Shown one piece after another: positions 41,312 to 49,726 of a stretch of 61,140 nt of DNA. Origin of the DNA: Alphaproteobacteria bacterium UBA3307 (GTDB lineage Bacteria; Pseudomonadota; Alphaproteobacteria; RF32; CAG-239). Position 1 is the first letter of the stretch; each line of letters begins with the position of its first letter. Location of the stretch: positions 1-61,140 of the forward strand of contig DEST01000115.1 of the NCBI GenBank assembly GCA_002361365.1. Direction: 5' to 3'. A program made the translations under genes and the position numbers. The notes below the pieces were generated by a model. The model saw only the letters and a list, made by a program, of their open reading frames with translations. It did no database searches and was not told the origin of the DNA.

Positions 41312-44127
41312 TTCAACTTGCCTTTCAGATATTTACCGGTGAAGCTTTTTTTGTTTTTTGCCACTTCCTCCGGTGTGCCTTGTGCCACAATCGTGCCGCC
41401 GCCATCGCCGCCTTCCGGTCCCACATCGACAATATAATCCGCCATTTTTATCACATCGAGATTGTGTTCAATCACCACTACGGTATTGCCCTGCTCCACC
41501 AGCATTTCCAAAACGTCAAGCAAATGTTGAATATCTTCAAAATGCAAACCGGTTGTCGGCTCGTCTAAAATATATAGCGTTTTGCCGGTGGCTTTTTTGC
41601 TCAACTCTTTAGAAAGTTTTATGCGCTGAGCTTCGCCGCCGGAAAGCGTCGGTGCCGGTTGTCCGAGCTTTACATATCCCAAACCGACGCGACGCAACAA
41701 ATCGAGCCGCCGCTTAATTGCCGGAATATTCTCAAAAAACTTGTAAGCATCATCAATTGTCATGTCCAAAACATCGGCGATTGATTTATCTTTAAACTTC
41801 ACTTCCAGCGTTTCGCGGTTATAGCGCGTACCGTGACAGGCATCGCACGGAACATAAACATCAGGCAAAAAGTTCATCTCGATTTTCATTACGCCGTCAC
41901 CTTTGCAAGCCTCACAGCGTCCGCCGGCAACATTAAACGAAAAATAGCCCGAAGTATAGCCGCGCGCTTTGGCTTCCGGCAATTCGGCAAACCAGTCGCG
42001 GATATTGGTAAACACACCGGTATAGGTTGCCGGATTAGAACGCGGCGTGCGCCCTATCGGCGATTGGTCAATATCAATTACCTTATCGATATTTTCCAAG
42101 CCGACTAGTTTATCATACGGTCCCGGCGGTACCCGAGAGCCGTTCATTTCTTTATCCACCGCTTTAAACAGCGTTTCCAAAATCAGCGAAGATTTGCCGC
42201 TGCCGGAAATGCCGGTAACACAAGTAAACGTACCTAGCGGTATTTTTAAATCAACATTTTTCAAATTATTGGTGCGTGCGCCTTTGAGTTCCAAGAATTT
42301 ACCGTTACCTTTACGGCGAATCGGCGGCAGGGCAATTTCTTTTTCGCCGTTCAAATATTTGGCGGTCAGGCTGTTCGGATTATGCAGAACTTCATCAACC
42401 GTACCGGCAGCGGTAACTTCCCCGCCCTTTGAGCCGGCGAGCGGGCCCATATCCACCAGATAATCAGCGGCACGCATGGCATCCTCATCGTGCTCAACCA
42501 CAATCACGGTATTGCCGATATCACGCAAACGGCGCAAGCTGTCCAATAACTTATCATTATCGCGCTGATGCAAACCGATTGACGGCTCGTCCAGAACATA
42601 CATCACGCCAGTCAAACCGGTGCCGATTTGCGAGGCTAAGCGAATCCGCTGTGCTTCGCCGCCGGAAAGGGTTCCCGACTGCCGCGACAAAGTCAGATAA
42701 TCAAGTCCGACATTATTCAAAAAGCTCAATCTCTCGCGGATTTCCTTAACAATCTTACGGGCAATTTCCTGTTTTTGCGGAGTTAGTGTTGACTCAACAT
42801 TATCGAACCACACCAACGCCTGCTTAATCGACATATTGCTGGCATCAATAATATCCAAACCGGCAATTTTAACCGCCAATGCCTCTTGTTTTAATCTCTT
42901 GCCGTGACATACTTCACATGGTGCGGCAGATTGATAATGCGAAAGTTCATCACGCACCGCTGCCGAATCGGTTTCTACAAAGCGGCGTTCCATATTTGGA
43001 ATCACACCTTCAAACGGTTTGTCCGTAACCCATTTAGAATATACCATCGGCACACAACGATTGCCGGAACCGTAGAGTATTGTTTCTTGCGCATATGCCG
43101 GCAAATCTTTCCACGGGGTTTTGTTAGATATATCAAGATATTCGCATAAAGAATTTAAGGTTTGGCGATAGAAAATCGAATGACTGCTGACCGACCACGG
43201 GGCAATTGCACCGCCTGCCAGACTCAGATTTTCATTTGGAACCACCAACTCCGGATCCATATATAAACTTGCGCCCAAGCCGCCGCAATGCGGACAAGCT
43301 CCTTGAGGATTATTAAACGAAAACAAGCGTGGCTCGATTTCTTCAATCGTAAATCCCGACACCGGACAGGCAAATTTAGAAGAAAACGTGGTGCGTGATT
43401 TATCACTCATATTTTCGACATACAATAAGCCGTCACTCAATTTTAAGGCGGTTTCCACCGATTGTGCCACACGCGTTTGAATTCCCTCTTTTATCACAAT
43501 GCGGTCAATCACCACCTCAATATTATGCTTGAGATTTTTATTTAAATTCGGCAGTTCTTCAATGTTATAAATCTCTCCATCGATTTCCAAACGCTGAAAT
43601 CCTTTTTTCTGCAACTCGGCAAATTCTTTTTTAAATTCGCCTTTTTTGCCGCGGGCAATCGGTGCCAGCAAAATCAATTTAGAACCTTGCGGATATTCCA
43701 GAATCTTATCCACCATCTGTGTGGTGGATTGCGCCTCTATCGGCAGACCTGTTGCCGGAGAATACGGAGTTCCGGCACGCGCCCACAGCAGACGCATATA
43801 ATCATAAATTTCGGTAATAGTGCCCACGGTAGAACGCGGATTGTGCGAAACGGTTTTCTGCTCAATTGAAATTGCCGGAGATAATCCCTCTATCGAATCG
43901 ACATCAGGCTTGTTCATCAAATCGAGAAACTGACGGGCATAGACCGACAAACTTTCGACATACCGCCGCTGTCCTTCGGCATAAATCGTATCAAATGCCA
44001 AAGAAGACTTACCCGAACCGGATAAGCCGGTAATCACCGTCAGCTTGTTTTTAGGAATGTTGACATTCACGTTTTTCAAGTTGTGCTGGCGTGCGCCTTT
44101 GATTTCAATATATTTATTCTCCGACAT
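41308..44127 (-). CDS. uvrA: Excinuclease ABC subunit A (UvrA)
   Basis: 939 aa from the ATG at 44127 (CGGAGAAAAGAA before it); the longer in-frame start at 44196 has no ribosome site. It has two ATPase modules: Walker A GLSGSGKSSL at about residue 32 and GISGSGKSSL at about 638, signatures LSGGEAQRIRLASQ and LSGGEAQRIKLS, and zinc sites CPHCGGLG and CEACKGDG...CDAC. UvrA finds bulky DNA lesions with UvrB in nucleotide excision repair. Full-length, no anomaly. It is the first gene of an operon with queH and an S66 peptidase. Confidence 0.98.
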   Translation of the reverse strand: MSENKYIEIKGARQHNLKNVNVNIPKNKLTVITGLSGSGKSSLAFDTIYAEGQRRYVESLSVYARQFLDLMNKPDVDSIEGLSPAISIEQKTVSHNPRSTVGTITEIYDYMRLLWARAGTPYSPATGLPIEAQSTTQMVDKILEYPQGSKLILLAPIARGKKGEFKKEFAELQKKGFQRLEIDGEIYNIEELPNLNKNLKHNIEVVIDRIVIKEGIQTRVAQSVETALKLSDGLLYVENMSDKSRTTFSSKFACPVSGFTIEEIEPRLFSFNNPQGACPHCGGLGASLYMDPELVVPNENLSLAGGAIAPWSVSSHSIFYRQTLNSLCEYLDISNKTPWKDLPAYAQETILYGSGNRCVPMVYSKWVTDKPFEGVIPNMERRFVETDSAAVRDELSHYQSAAPCEVCHGKRLKQEALAVKIAGLDIIDASNMSIKQALVWFDNVESTLTPQKQEIARKIVKEIRERLSFLNNVGLDYLTLSRQSGTLSGGEAQRIRLASQIGTGLTGVMYVLDEPSIGLHQRDNDKLLDSLRRLRDIGNTVIVVEHDEDAMRAADYLVDMGPLAGSKGGEVTAAGTVDEVLHNPNSLTAKYLNGEKEIALPPIRRKGNGKFLELKGARTNNLKNVDLKIPLGTFTCVTGISGSGKSSLILETLFKAVDKEMNGSRVPPGPYDKLVGLENIDKVIDIDQSPIGRTPRSNPATYTGVFTNIRDWFAELPEAKARGYTSGYFSFNVAGGRCEACKGDGVMKIEMNFLPDVYVPCDACHGTRYNRETLEVKFKDKSIADVLDMTIDDAYKFFENIPAIKRRLDLLRRVGLGYVKLGQPAPTLSGGEAQRIKLSKELSKKATGKTLYILDEPTTGLHFEDIQHLLDVLEMLVEQGNTVVVIEHNLDVIKMADYIVDVGPEGGDGGGTIVAQGTPEEVAKNKKSFTGKYLKGKLK

Positions 44128-44246
44128 TTCTTTTCTCCGTTGCATTTGATATATACCAAGCAAACACTTTTCGCAACTGTTTAATAAATATTGCAAATAA
44201 AAATTTTTTCAGTTAAATTTAAGGAAAAAATAAAACTAAAGGTCAA

Positions 44247-45365
44247 ATGGGTATGCCCTGCTTTTGTAAATACATATTTTGTCTGATATTTTGCTTGATA
44301 CCTTGTGTGACTCAGGCTAAAATTACGGTAGCACTGATTGTACCTATGGTTGGAGATTATAAACCGCAAGGTGATGAATTGATTATCGGAATTGAACGTG
44401 CAATTTCCGAAATAAATCAGGCCGGCGGATTACTAAAAAAGAAAATAGACCTCTTAAAAATAGATGACCAATGCAATGACAGCATTGCTGTTTCTACCGC
44501 GCAAATGCTGACAATCTTAAAAGATAAAAAAGTATCGCTAGTTATCGGACCTTATTGCGCCAATTCGTTTGAAAAAGTTGCAGATATTTATGCTAATGCA
44601 CGGATTTTTCAGATAATTCCGACGACCGTAAACTATACACATGCCAAAACAATTAAGAAAGGATTGGTAAAAATGCTCGGCTATACCTCTCAGGAAGCCG
44701 CCGATTTTTTTGCCTTTTACAACAAAAATTTTGCCGGTGATAAGGTGGCTGTTGTGGCCAATCAGGATGATGCAGAGAGTGTTGCCGAATCCACAGCAAT
44801 AGCCGCAGAATTTCAAAAACACGGCAAAGCTGTGGTATTAAAACAATATAATTATCAAATGACTGATAAAGATTATGCCGCTTTGGCGGAAAGATTATTT
44901 GCGGATAATTCAAAAATAGCGTTTTTACTTGGGTCTTCAGCCAATATACGTAAAATGGCGTATGCTTTACGTCGCAAAAATGAGAATTTTGTAATTTTTA
45001 CCAACAAATATAAGGCAGGAGAAAAATATTTTTCTACTCTCGGAGATTATGCCAATGGCACATATTTTATGGCACTTAAAGGTAATGTGGATAATCCGGA
45101 ATTTGCGGAAACTTTGGTAAATCTCCGCCTAAGCGGTTTTGAAGCAGAAGGTTTGGCTCTTTATGGCTATGAGGCTGTAAAATTGTGGCAAAATATAGTG
45201 CAAAAAGCCAAATCATTTGATTATGACAAACTATCCAACACCATCCGCAACAAGACAATCAACACAACATTCGGCACAAAAATGTTCCATAACGGTGCGC
45301 CTAAAGCAAACGAAAATTATGCAGTTTATAAATATATCGACGGCAATTTGGTCAAAGTTTATTAG
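44247..45365 (+). CDS. Periplasmic LivK-like ABC substrate-binding protein
   Basis: 372 aa. A hydrophobic leader with several Cys ends VTQA. The mature protein has the type I periplasmic binding fold: ITVALIVPMVGDYKPQGDEL, a central VSLVIGPYCANSFEKVADIY, and a C-terminal ALYGYEAVKLWQNIV. This is the leucine/branched-chain amino-acid receptor family (LivK/Peripla_BP_6). No permease or ATPase is adjacent, so it is an orphan receptor or works with distant components. The start could be 44247 or the ATG at 44253, since AAAGGT fits either. The ligand is unknown. Confidence 0.85.
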   Translation: MGMPCFCKYIFCLIFCLIPCVTQAKITVALIVPMVGDYKPQGDELIIGIERAISEINQAGGLLKKKIDLLKIDDQCNDSIAVSTAQMLTILKDKKVSLVIGPYCANSFEKVADIYANARIFQIIPTTVNYTHAKTIKKGLVKMLGYTSQEAADFFAFYNKNFAGDKVAVVANQDDAESVAESTAIAAEFQKHGKAVVLKQYNYQMTDKDYAALAERLFADNSKIAFLLGSSANIRKMAYALRRKNENFVIFTNKYKAGEKYFSTLGDYANGTYFMALKGNVDNPEFAETLVNLRLSGFEAEGLALYGYEAVKLWQNIVQKAKSFDYDKLSNTIRNKTINTTFGTKMFHNGAPKANENYAVYKYIDGNLVKVY

Positions 45366-45387
45366 TACATCTTCCGTGTTTTTTTGC

Positions 45388-45418
45388 TTGCAATTTTGCG
45401 GATTTAGCTTAATATAAC
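45388..45418 (+). promoter_or_regulatory. Weak promoter candidate before the 45.4-kb RNA
   Basis: TTGCAA at 45388-45393 and TATAAC at 45413-45418 with a long 19-bp spacer. The start point would fall just before the first hairpin of the RNA. Confidence 0.35.
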
Positions 45419-45422
45419 TCTT

Positions 45423-45569
45423 GTCGGCGAGAGGTCGCCGGCGGAGTGTCCTAGCTCCTTAAGAGAAATAACTCCTCAGATATGGGGAGCTGATGAATAT
45501 ATTGAATAAGTCAGACTGTTCTCTTACAGTTAGGAACTCCCCACCTTAAAGGAATTTAGGGTGGTTTTT
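45423..45569 (+). ncRNA. Structured RNA candidate of about 145 nt with rod-like fold (6S-like shape)
   Basis: First a hairpin CGGCGA-gagg-TCGCCG (45425-45440). Then a rod: GGAGT (45443-45447) pairs with ACTCC (45536-45540), CCTA (45450-45453) with TAGG (45531-45534), an asymmetric bubble, AAGAGAA (45461-45467) with TTCTCTT (45519-45525), and an inner CTCC/GGAG hairpin. It ends directly in a terminator. A closing stem plus central bubble is the shape of 6S RNA, and CCCCACCTT near the 3' end is suggestive, but I cannot confirm the family. It is immediately upstream of the small HTH gene, so it may instead be its leader. Confidence 0.5.
45541..45569 (+). terminator. Terminator of the 45.4-kb RNA
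   Basis: CCACCTTAAA-(GGAA)-TTTAGGGTGG with one G-U pair, followed by TTTTT. Confidence 0.8.
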
Positions 45570-45602
45570 GTTTTTAATTTAAGCAAAAGAGGAGTTCAAA
45601 AA

Positions 45603-45833
45603 ATGTCAAATAAAAATTGCTGCTTTATGGATAAAGAAACGTTGCGCGAAATCGGCTATGAGCTGTGGAAATTGCGTAAACAACGCGGAATGTATTTAAA
45701 GAGTGTAGCTTTTCAGACCAAATTGCCGGAGCGGGTGATTGAAGGAATGGAAATCGGCAAATTTATCCAATATACCGCTTTTCGCCGTCTTACCGAATTT
45801 TACGGCAAAAAAATGCGTATTTCGTTTGAATAA
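45603..45833 (+). CDS. Small HTH (XRE-type) protein
   Basis: 76 aa from the ATG at 45603, eight bases after GGAG; the longer frame would start inside the terminator at 45561 and is rejected. After a short N-terminus (SNKNCCFMDK) comes a helix-turn-helix of XRE type: LREIGYELWKLRKQRGMYLK, SVAFQTKLPERVIEGME, then FRRLTEFYGKKM. It probably binds DNA. There is no partner toxin gene next to it. The terminator before it and the convergent rpmJ gene after it isolate it as a single-gene unit. Confidence 0.7.
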   Translation: MSNKNCCFMDKETLREIGYELWKLRKQRGMYLKSVAFQTKLPERVIEGMEIGKFIQYTAFRRLTEFYGKKMRISFE

Positions 45834-45922
45834 GACATAATCCACTGTATGTCAGGAGTTTATTGATTCTTGTCTGTCGGCAAAACCAAAAGAGCTAGAA
45901 AGAAAGTAATTTTATCAGATAC

Positions 45923-45951
45923 AAAAAACCTCCCTGCCAAACAGAGAGGTT
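45923..45951 (-). terminator. Terminator of rpmJ
   Basis: On the minus strand AACCTC-t-CTG / CAG-g-GAGGTT with a 5-base loop, followed by T6. Confidence 0.75.
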
Positions 45952-45956
45952 ATATC

Positions 45957-45976
45957 ATAACAAAGGAGATTGTTAT
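45957..45976. other. Hairpin with purine-rich loop downstream of rpmJ
   Basis: Perfect ATAACAA-(AGGAGA)-TTGTTAT 7-bp stem between the rpmJ stop and its terminator. On the plus strand the loop reads like a Shine-Dalgarno, but no start codon follows. Confidence 0.5.
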
Positions 45977-45988
45977 AAACTTTTTATA

Positions 45989-46114
45989 TTAACCCTGACG
46001 CGCTTTGAGCTTAGGATTCTTTTTGTTAATCACATAAACGCGACCTTTACGGCGAACGATTTTGCAGTTTAAATCGCGAACTTTTTTAGATTTCAAAGAA
46101 CTATAGCACTTCAT
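45989..46114 (-). CDS. rpmJ: 50S ribosomal protein L36
   Basis: 41 aa from the ATG at 46114, with AAGGAAG upstream; the track frame beginning 42 codons earlier has no ribosome site and the extra residues do not look like L36. The motif IVRRKGRVYVINKKNPKLK and the end ARQG are L36. The usual zinc-binding Cys pairs are absent (only Cys3 and Cys17 remain), i.e. the C-minus type. It is followed by its own terminator on the minus strand. Confidence 0.92.
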   Translation of the reverse strand: MKCYSSLKSKKVRDLNCKIVRRKGRVYVINKKNPKLKARQG

Positions 46115-46266
46115 TTTTTCTTCCTTTACAAAACATTTTGAACGCAAAATAAGCCATTTATAAGCGATTGTCAACCGTTTTTTTGAAAAATCGCTAAAAA
46201 TTAAGACATATTTTAATTTTATGCCGTATAAATGTGGCAAAATGTAAGTTTACGGAGGGCTTATAG

Positions 46267-46827
46267 ATGAAAAAAATTTTATTTTTTATTGCCACTATAT
46301 TTTTGTTTGATCAAACGGCAAATGCTGCGTCAAATCAACTGACTTATGAAGAAGAAATGTATCTTTTGGGTACAATGTCCGGCAAAGGACTTGCTTGCAA
46401 ATCGCAAAAATATCATCAATTTGAATTATTGGCACGTGCATTGATTGTCAGCAAAGCCCCTAATGCCGAAATTCAGCAACGCGGAATGCGCGAATATACC
46501 TCCGGTAAAGTAGATGCTTTTACCGAATCCGAACTCGATAACTTTGCTGATTGCGCACAAATTCTAAAGGCTTTCAATAATCAAAAAATCTTTCAGAGTG
46601 TGCTTTACGCCAATGGTAAAATTAAAATGTATGACGGAACGATTATCACGCCTCGGCAGCCGTATGATGCCTCCAAATTATACGTTAAAGACCGTGAGGC
46701 TTTCCGCAAAGCAGATGCCGCATATAAAAATTCTCTTGCACAAGCGCAAAAAAACGCGCAAAATATGAAAAAAGTGCCGCTGACAGACGCGCGCTATGAA
46801 TCTTATGCACAACAATTCAGCCAATAA
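46267..46827 (+). CDS. Small exported protein, unknown, upstream of ettA
   Basis: 186 aa with a signal peptide ending ANA. The helical mature part has two Cys (GLACKSQK, ADCAQILK) that could form a disulfide, and a Lys/Ala/Gln-rich C-terminal helix. AGGGCTTATAG precedes the ATG. It ends 12 bp before ettA and is probably co-transcribed with it, but there is no functional link that I can see. No family recognised. Confidence 0.75.
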   Translation: MKKILFFIATIFLFDQTANAASNQLTYEEEMYLLGTMSGKGLACKSQKYHQFELLARALIVSKAPNAEIQQRGMREYTSGKVDAFTESELDNFADCAQILKAFNNQKIFQSVLYANGKIKMYDGTIITPRQPYDASKLYVKDREAFRKADAAYKNSLAQAQKNAQNMKKVPLTDARYESYAQQFSQ

Positions 46828-46839
46828 AAGGAGTACGAA

Positions 46840-48519
46840 ATGGCCGCTTATCAATATATTTTTGTGATGCAACATTTAACTAAGGTTCTACCGGCAGGAC
46901 GTGAGCTTTTTAAGGATATTACACTATCATTTTTACCGGGAGCAAAAATCGGGGTTTTGGGCGTGAATGGCGCCGGAAAATCGACATTGTTGAAAATTAT
47001 GGCCGGCATCGATAAGGAATTTAATGGTGAAGCTTGGGCGGCAGATGGTGTTAAAGTCGGATATTTGGAACAAGAGCCGCAATTAAATCCAGATAAAAAT
47101 GTGATGGAAAATGTTATGGACGGCTTGGGAGAAACACAGCGCTTGTTGCAGCGTTTTGAAGAAGTTTCCGCCAAATTTGCCGAACCGATGAGCGATGATG
47201 AGATGAACGCGCTGATTGAAGAGCAAGCCGAATTACAAGAAAAAATCGATGCTTGTAACGGTTGGGATATTGAACGCACCGTGCAAATTGCTATGGACGC
47301 ATTACGCTGCCCGCCGGCTGATGCCGATGTGACCAAACTTTCCGGCGGAGAAAAACGCCGCGTGGCTCTGTGTCGTTTGTTACTTTCAAAACCGGATATG
47401 CTGCTGTTGGATGAGCCGACAAACCATCTGGATGCAGAATCAGTCGCTTGGCTCGAACATCATTTGCGCGACTACAACGGAACAGTTGTTATGGTAACGC
47501 ATGACCGCTATTTCTTGGATAACGTAACCGGATGGATTTTGGAACTTGACCGCGGACAGGGTATTCCGTATGAAGGTAACTACACGTCGTGGCTTGAGCA
47601 AAAACAAAAACGCTTAGAACAAGAATCGCGTGAAGAAACGGCACGGCAACGCACTCTGGCAAGAGAGTTGGAATGGATTCATAAAAATCCGAAAGCCCGT
47701 CAGGCAAAATCTAAGGCACGTATCAATGCTTATGATGAATTGCTTTCACAAGCCGGAAAAGAAAAAATTACTACAGCGCATATCAATATTCCGATGACTG
47801 AACGCTTGGGAGATTTGGTAATTGAAGCAGAACATTTAACTAAAGGCTTTGGTGACCGCATCTTGATTGATGATTTATCCTTCAAAATTCCAAAGGGTGC
47901 TATTGTCGGTATTATCGGACCAAACGGTGCCGGCAAAACAACGCTTTTCCGAATGATTACCGGTCAGGAAAAGCCGGATTCCGGTACAATACGAATCGGG
48001 GAAACCGTTGATTTGGGATATGTTGACCAATCTCGCGATGAACTTAATCCGGATAAAAATGTATGGGAAGAAATTTCCGATGGTTTAGATATGATAGAAC
48101 TCGGCAAAAATGAAGTATCTTCACGAGCTTATGTCGGGCAGTTTAATTTTAAGGGTACAGACCAACAAAAGAAAGTCGGACAGCTTTCCGGTGGAGAACG
48201 TAACCGCGTACATTTGGCTAAAATGCTGCGCAAAGGGGCAAATGTCATCTTGCTTGATGAGCCGACCAACGATTTAGATGTGGACACTTTACGTTCTTTG
48301 GAAGAAGGCATCAGCGCATATCCGGGGTGTGTGCTCGTAACCTCGCACGACCGCTGGTTTTTAGACCGCTTGGCAACACATATTTTGGCTTATGAAGATA
48401 ATGGCCATGTTGAGTGGTTTGAGGGCAATTTTGAAGATTATGAAAAAAATAAAAAACTGCGCCTCGGTGAAGATGCTTGTAATCCACATCGAATCCGTTA
48501 CAAAAAGCTTGAGCGTTAA
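46840..48519 (+). CDS. ettA: Energy-dependent translational throttle protein EttA
   Basis: 559 aa ABC-F protein without membrane segments. Two ABC domains: Walker A GVNGAGKSTLL at about residue 44, signature LSGGEKRR, Walker B MLLLDEPTNH; and GPNGAGKTTLF at about 363, LSGGERNR, ILLDEPTND. The EttA-type arm/linker lies between them (KQKRLEQESREETARQRTLA, KSKARINAYDELLS). EttA binds the ribosomal E site and gates entry into elongation according to ATP/ADP. Length matches E. coli EttA. It follows the 186-aa gene with AAGGAG upstream and ends with a bidirectional terminator. Confidence 0.95.
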   Translation: MAAYQYIFVMQHLTKVLPAGRELFKDITLSFLPGAKIGVLGVNGAGKSTLLKIMAGIDKEFNGEAWAADGVKVGYLEQEPQLNPDKNVMENVMDGLGETQRLLQRFEEVSAKFAEPMSDDEMNALIEEQAELQEKIDACNGWDIERTVQIAMDALRCPPADADVTKLSGGEKRRVALCRLLLSKPDMLLLDEPTNHLDAESVAWLEHHLRDYNGTVVMVTHDRYFLDNVTGWILELDRGQGIPYEGNYTSWLEQKQKRLEQESREETARQRTLARELEWIHKNPKARQAKSKARINAYDELLSQAGKEKITTAHINIPMTERLGDLVIEAEHLTKGFGDRILIDDLSFKIPKGAIVGIIGPNGAGKTTLFRMITGQEKPDSGTIRIGETVDLGYVDQSRDELNPDKNVWEEISDGLDMIELGKNEVSSRAYVGQFNFKGTDQQKKVGQLSGGERNRVHLAKMLRKGANVILLDEPTNDLDVDTLRSLEEGISAYPGCVLVTSHDRWFLDRLATHILAYEDNGHVEWFEGNFEDYEKNKKLRLGEDACNPHRIRYKKLER

Positions 48520-48528
48520 TTTGCAAGT

Positions 48529-48560
48529 AAAAAAGCTTTCTGCCTTCAGAAAGCTTTTTT
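48529..48560. terminator. Bidirectional terminator after ettA
   Basis: Perfect 14-bp stem AAAAAAGCTTTCTG / CAGAAAGCTTTTTT with CCTT loop. It also serves the convergent lipoprotein gene at 48586. Confidence 0.9.
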
Positions 48561-48585
48561 ATTATTTCTTCCGAATTGTTGTAAA

Positions 48586-49050
48586 TCAATAGCGCTCATA
48601 ATTCCATTCTTCAAACGGGGTATAATCATAGGTTTGTTGCGGCTTATACACAAAAATGTTGGTCACTGTCGGCAAATTATATGAACGATGGTGATAGCCC
48701 TTTTCTTCCATACAAACCCGATAGTCGTGCGGATTGGAATTTGCCGTATCACGAATCGAATTGACCAACACCGGAGAAGCCCCCGGATACGGAACATAGC
48801 TTGCCCAAATTCCTTTTTCTTTATGCCAATCAACGTGGATATTATAGCGATATTCTTCCGAATAAAACCAACTGGCAAAATTCGGCCATTTAAGCCAACC
48901 TTCGGCTTTTCTTAAACATTCGGAATGGTCACGCGAAAATTTTGGAATTCCGGTATTTGCCTTATCCCAATTATATATCACTTGCCCTTGCCCGCTCTCG
49001 GTAAAGCAACCGGTCAGAAAAAAGCATATTATCAAAATAAAATATCTCAT
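48586..49050 (-). CDS. Lipoprotein, unknown
   Basis: 154 aa. The lipobox is LTGC (Cys15). Two Cys in FSRDHSECLRKAEGW and HDYRVCMEEKGYHH follow a pattern common in small proteobacterial lipoproteins (a Cys pair around a conserved Met/Glu-Lys-Gly-Tyr). The C-terminus is Tyr-rich. It follows the fzlA-like gene by 1 bp and shares its operon (solute-binding protein, FzlA-like, lipoprotein). No function assignable. Confidence 0.75.
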   Translation of the reverse strand: MRYFILIICFFLTGCFTESGQGQVIYNWDKANTGIPKFSRDHSECLRKAEGWLKWPNFASWFYSEEYRYNIHVDWHKEKGIWASYVPYPGASPVLVNSIRDTANSNPHDYRVCMEEKGYHHRSYNLPTVTNIFVYKPQQTYDYTPFEEWNYERY

Positions 49051-49051
49051 A

Positions 49052-49717
49052 TCAAAAATCCAAATTTGTATAGTTGGCTGAAGGGTAAATATTTTTTATT
49101 CTATCGTTCAAAATGTCTTTAAAACTCGGTCGAGATTTAATTTTTGAATACCAAAGTTTGGCATTAGTGTAATCTTCCCACGGAACATCACCTAAATAAT
49201 CTATAATAGAAAGTTGTGCTGCCGCGCTTATATCTGCCATTGAAAAATCATTTCCGGCAAGATAGTTATTGCGTTCAGATAACCAATCAATATATTCCAA
49301 ATGAAAACGTAAATTATTGATTCCGGCCTGAATGCGTTTAGATTCCGGTGGTTTATGCAATGCAAAACGTTTATAAACTTTTTCTCCGACAATATATTGA
49401 TAAACTTCGCGATAAAACTTGTTATCAAACCAATCTACCAAACGACGAGTTTCGGCGCGTTCTTTGTTGTTGCCTGCAAATAAACGGTTTTGAGTGTATG
49501 TTTCTTCCAAAAATTCACTGATGGCATAATTTCCGGCGATAATATTGCCGTCATAAATAAAGACAGGCAACTCACCGGCCGGATTTATTTTTAAAATATC
49601 TTTAGAAAGAGCCCACGGTGTTTCTTCTTTCAAAACATAGAGCATTTTCTTTTCGGCCATCAAAATCCGAATTTTGCGGCAATGCGGTAATATATTGCTA
49701 TGAACCAAAAGAACCAT
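49052..49717 (-). CDS. fzlA: FzlA-like glutathione-S-transferase-fold protein
   Basis: 221 aa. A GST N-domain (HSNILPHCRKIRILMAEKKM, NPAGELPVFIYDGNIIAGNY) is followed by an all-helical C-domain with MADISAAAQLSIIDYLGDVP and the ending SRPSFKDILNDR...YTNLDF. This C-terminal tail is characteristic of FzlA, the FtsZ-binding GST-like protein that curves FtsZ filaments and is required for division in Caulobacter. The catalytic GST residue is not evident. The gene sits 9 bp after the solute-binding protein gene. An ordinary GST is the alternative. Confidence 0.75.
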   Translation of the reverse strand: MVLLVHSNILPHCRKIRILMAEKKMLYVLKEETPWALSKDILKINPAGELPVFIYDGNIIAGNYAISEFLEETYTQNRLFAGNNKERAETRRLVDWFDNKFYREVYQYIVGEKVYKRFALHKPPESKRIQAGINNLRFHLEYIDWLSERNNYLAGNDFSMADISAAAQLSIIDYLGDVPWEDYTNAKLWYSKIKSRPSFKDILNDRIKNIYPSANYTNLDF

Positions 49718-49726
49718 AAAATCCTC

